From an uncultured Methylophilus sp. (lineage in GTDB: Bacteria; Pseudomonadota; Gammaproteobacteria; Burkholderiales; Methylophilaceae), in contig CAKZJM010000195.1 of assembly GCA_936943315.1 (NCBI GenBank), forward strand, positions 1 through 8,755: 8,755 nucleotides of DNA, written 5' to 3'. Positions within the stretch are counted from its first letter, which is position 1. Each line of letters opens with the position of its first letter. Under the pieces are notes generated by a model. It was not told the DNA's origin, searched no databases, and saw nothing but the letters and a program-made list of their open reading frames with translations. Positions 6,925 through 8,755 of this stretch are shown one piece after another. Both the position numbers and the translations under genes were made by a program.

Positions 6925-8283
6925 ATGAGCTTACGTTTCAGACTTAACCTGTTAGTCACCATGCTGTCGTTGGCCTTTCTGGTCGCAGCGGGTGTGGTAT
7001 TGGTACGCGATACCAAAGACAGCATCCGTGAACGTGTGGAGGCCGCCACTCGGGTCACCGTGCAATTGCTGGATACGGTGATTGTGAGCTCTGCCATGAA
7101 CCCGAGCCTGGGGCCGACACATTATGTGTTGCAGGATTTTTTGCGCTCGCTGGGCTATGTGCGCAGCAGCCGCATTGAGCTTTACGATTACGCCAATAAC
7201 CCTCTCTATATATCGCCAAGCTCCACCTTCAAGTCTGAGATCAACCCGCCACAATGGTTTACTAAACTGGTGGCGCCCAAGGTAGAAACCGTGACGCGGC
7301 GGGTGCGCTACGGCGTGCTGATTATCAGCTCTAGTGCTGAAGGCTCTATCCGCGAGGCATGGTCGGGTTTTCTACAGTTGATGTTTATGGGCATCGGCTT
7401 TTTCGTGTTGCTCAATTTGCTGGTTTACGGCTTGCTCAGCCACGCTTTGCGGCCCGTCAGCCACATTCTGCATGCGATTAACCGCATCGAGCAAGGTGAC
7501 CTGACTACCCGTCTTGAGCGTTTTTCTGTGCCCGAGTTTGACAAGATCGGCCAGAGCCTTAACCAGATGGCTGTGTCGCTGGATGCCGAGCGGCAACTAG
7601 AGCAAAACAGGCAACTGACACAGTTGATTCAGCAACATATTGAAGACGAGCGCCGTAGCCTGGCGCGTGAGTTGCATGATGAGCTAGGCCAGTATGTGAC
7701 CGCGATCAAAACCTTTGCCGTGGCCATTGTCAATAAAACCAGGGAAAGCACGCCAGACATCGCCGCCAACGCACAAACGATTGTGGCGGCAGCCAACCAT
7801 ATCTATGATGGCATGCATAACATCATCCGCCAGTTACGCCCGGCGGCCATGGATAACATGGGTCTGGTGGAAACCTTGCGTGACATGGTGTCCGGTTACC
7901 AGACGCAACATCCTGAGCTGAATATCCAGTTGCATCTTTCAGGGCAGTTTCAGCCCATGGGCGAGAATGTCAACATCAATATTTACCGGATTGTGCAAGA
8001 AGCCGTCAACAACGCCATCAAACATGCCCATGCGCAATGCATCAATGTGCATATGCTGGTTGATGATGAAGGTTTGCGCCTGATGATTTGCGACGACGGG
8101 GTAGGCATGCAGCTTGATCTGGTCGATCAGACGAAGCATTTTGGCTTGCTGGGCATGCGTGAGCGTGTGCAGGCTTTACATGGACAATTCAAGGTGGTTT
8201 TACCATTGTTGATAAATTTTCTCTTTTTTTGGCAATATATATATTCCTGGTGGGAAACGTCAAGTGTCAGCAACACCACATGA
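6925..8283 (+). CDS. NarL-type sensor histidine kinase, LapD/MoxY-like input; C-terminus replaced by foreign sequence
   Basis: An inner-membrane two-component sensor kinase that would phosphorylate a LuxR-type response regulator. Order seen: transmembrane helix 1 (about 7-27); periplasmic region (about 28-146) ending in RRVRYGVLIISSSAEGS and REAW, resembling the LapD/MoxY N-terminal domain; transmembrane helix 2 (about 148-171); HAMP linker (about 172-225); and a HisKA_3 dimerisation domain with ARELHDELGQ, phospho-acceptor His251. The HATPase domain follows, with an N box (YRIVQEAVNNAIKHA, 354-368), G1 (DDGVGM, 390-395) and G2 (GLLGMRERV, 407-415). From about residue 424 the protein stops looking like a kinase: the usual final GxGT and LPL segment is missing, and a hydrophobic, aromatic stretch runs to a stop at 8283. 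The native gene therefore ends at about 8195, and the last ~29 codons are an accidental read into other DNA. The signal sensed is unknown; MoxY homology hints at methylotrophy regulation only weakly. Confidence 0.88.
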   Translation: MSLRFRLNLLVTMLSLAFLVAAGVVLVRDTKDSIRERVEAATRVTVQLLDTVIVSSAMNPSLGPTHYVLQDFLRSLGYVRSSRIELYDYANNPLYISPSSTFKSEINPPQWFTKLVAPKVETVTRRVRYGVLIISSSAEGSIREAWSGFLQLMFMGIGFFVLLNLLVYGLLSHALRPVSHILHAINRIEQGDLTTRLERFSVPEFDKIGQSLNQMAVSLDAERQLEQNRQLTQLIQQHIEDERRSLARELHDELGQYVTAIKTFAVAIVNKTRESTPDIAANAQTIVAAANHIYDGMHNIIRQLRPAAMDNMGLVETLRDMVSGYQTQHPELNIQLHLSGQFQPMGENVNINIYRIVQEAVNNAIKHAHAQCINVHMLVDDEGLRLMICDDGVGMQLDLVDQTKHFGLLGMRERVQALHGQFKVVLPLLINFLFFWQYIYSWWETSSVSNTT

Positions 8284-8755
8284 TTTTGAGTTATGTCATC
8301 CAAGTCATTGTTATTATTACTCAGCTTGTCAATTGAATTTCTTGATCATACAATAATGTGCCACATTTTTATAGTCACAATGATATTCTAAACTGTGATA
8401 CATTGTTTGATGTATGTTGTATGTAAGCATCCAAGTTTTCCCCACACCAAAATGTGAAATGGCTATATATAAACCACTCACTACTCCATGATATAATTGC
8501 CCATGTGAATTGAGACGGGATATAATCATGTAATTAGATGTACAATCGGTGGACAAACATTGCATAGACATTTAAACTAAACACACCTACGTCCTAAGTG
8601 AAGATATTCATTTCTAAAATGAAGATGGACGATGTGCAATAAGTAAACCATGCCTTCCTAGTTCAATTCGGCTCAAATTTTTATTTATTATGGTACAGTT
8701 TGGTTTTATGATTCAACAGTTTGATTTAAATGGCCCAAGCCCTAACCTTTAATAC
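8196..8755. other. AT-rich, gene-free sequence of apparently different origin (plant-like)
   Basis: No credible gene on either strand across about 560 bases. Hand counts give G+C of 17/60 at 8341-8400, 17/60 at 8521-8580 and 19/60 at 8641-8700, against 34/60 at 7861-7920 inside the kinase. Features include an ATATATATAT run near 8235-8244, a TATATAAA box-like string near 8464-8471, a 7-bp palindrome TTCATTT/AAATGAA (8607-8613 and 8617-8623), and an end segment (about 8665-8750) with TTTGGTTTTATG, GTTTGATTTAAATGG and CCCAAGCCCTAACC strings of the kind common in plant intergenic repeats. No bacterial promoter-gene organisation is visible. A plant or other eukaryotic source is inferred from texture alone. 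Confidence 0.6.

Noticed and set aside
8460..8475. TATATAAA as a eukaryotic TATA box starting a gene
   Set aside because: No coding sequence follows before the window ends, and such strings are frequent by chance in AT-rich DNA.
8329..8571. 80-codon minus-strand ORF in the AT-rich tail
   Set aside because: No ribosome binding site, no recognisable domain, and mixed composition typical of chance reading in AT-rich noncoding DNA.
8600..8626. Palindrome with flanking GAAGAT direct repeats as a small transposon footprint
   Set aside because: The repeats are only 6 bases and the palindrome 7 bp; too short to support a mobile element.
8196..8755. Insertion sequence or prophage interrupting the kinase
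   Set aside because: No transposase or integrase reading frame, no terminal inverted repeat at the join, and no return to bacterial sequence before the window ends.
1..8755. CRISPR arrays, tRNA or rRNA genes, restriction or other defence systems
   Set aside because: Looked for and not seen: no regularly spaced repeats, no tRNA-like cloverleaf, and every substantial gene is a housekeeping or signalling family member.

Overview
Most of this window (about positions 1 to 8195) is compact bacterial DNA of a betaproteobacterial type. The BipA, RhlE and PurT sequences read like betaproteobacterial family members. A sensor kinase with a LapD/MoxY-like input region, plus the general style, hints at a methylotroph of the Methylophilaceae; that assignment is inference and no database was searched. 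The last ~560 bases are different: AT-rich, without convincing genes, and plant-like in texture. The switch is abrupt and falls inside the ATP-binding domain of a histidine kinase gene. The most economical reading is a chimeric contig, for example bacterial DNA from a plant-associated methylotroph joined to host DNA during library making or assembly.

Layout. Positions 1-218 hold the 3' end of purT (purine synthesis), followed 3 nt later by a group II truncated haemoglobin (222-647). A strong hairpin at 676-704 terminates transcription from both sides. On the minus strand, two RhlE-type DEAD-box RNA helicase genes lie in tandem 9 nt apart (3708->2140, then 2130->709). The first starts with TTG and appears to be transcribed from a good sigma70-type promoter at 4007-4034, which leaves a leader of about 290 nt with several inverted repeats and a possible small upstream ORF. 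Back to back with that promoter is a plus-strand extended -10 promoter for typA/bipA (4078-5916), a ribosome-associated GTPase, closed by a terminator at 5921-5946. Next comes a PPK2-family polyphosphate:nucleotide phosphotransferase (6018-6842), then a 21-codon ORF with its own ribosome binding site (6856-6921) that stops 3 nt before a NarL-type sensor histidine kinase (from 6925). The kinase reads normally through the G2 box and is then cut off by the foreign sequence.

How the genes fit together. The two helicases and BipA make a plausible RNA-remodelling and ribosome-assembly block, a set of functions that matters most at low temperature. The shared divergent promoter region and the long structured helicase leader are the best places to look for regulation. 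PPK2 (energy from polyphosphate) and the sensor kinase are probably separate units. The kinase's response regulator, normally encoded next door, is missing because the bacterial sequence ends. I found no mobile element, CRISPR array, tRNA, rRNA or defence system. The real anomaly is the join near 8195, not a new biological system.
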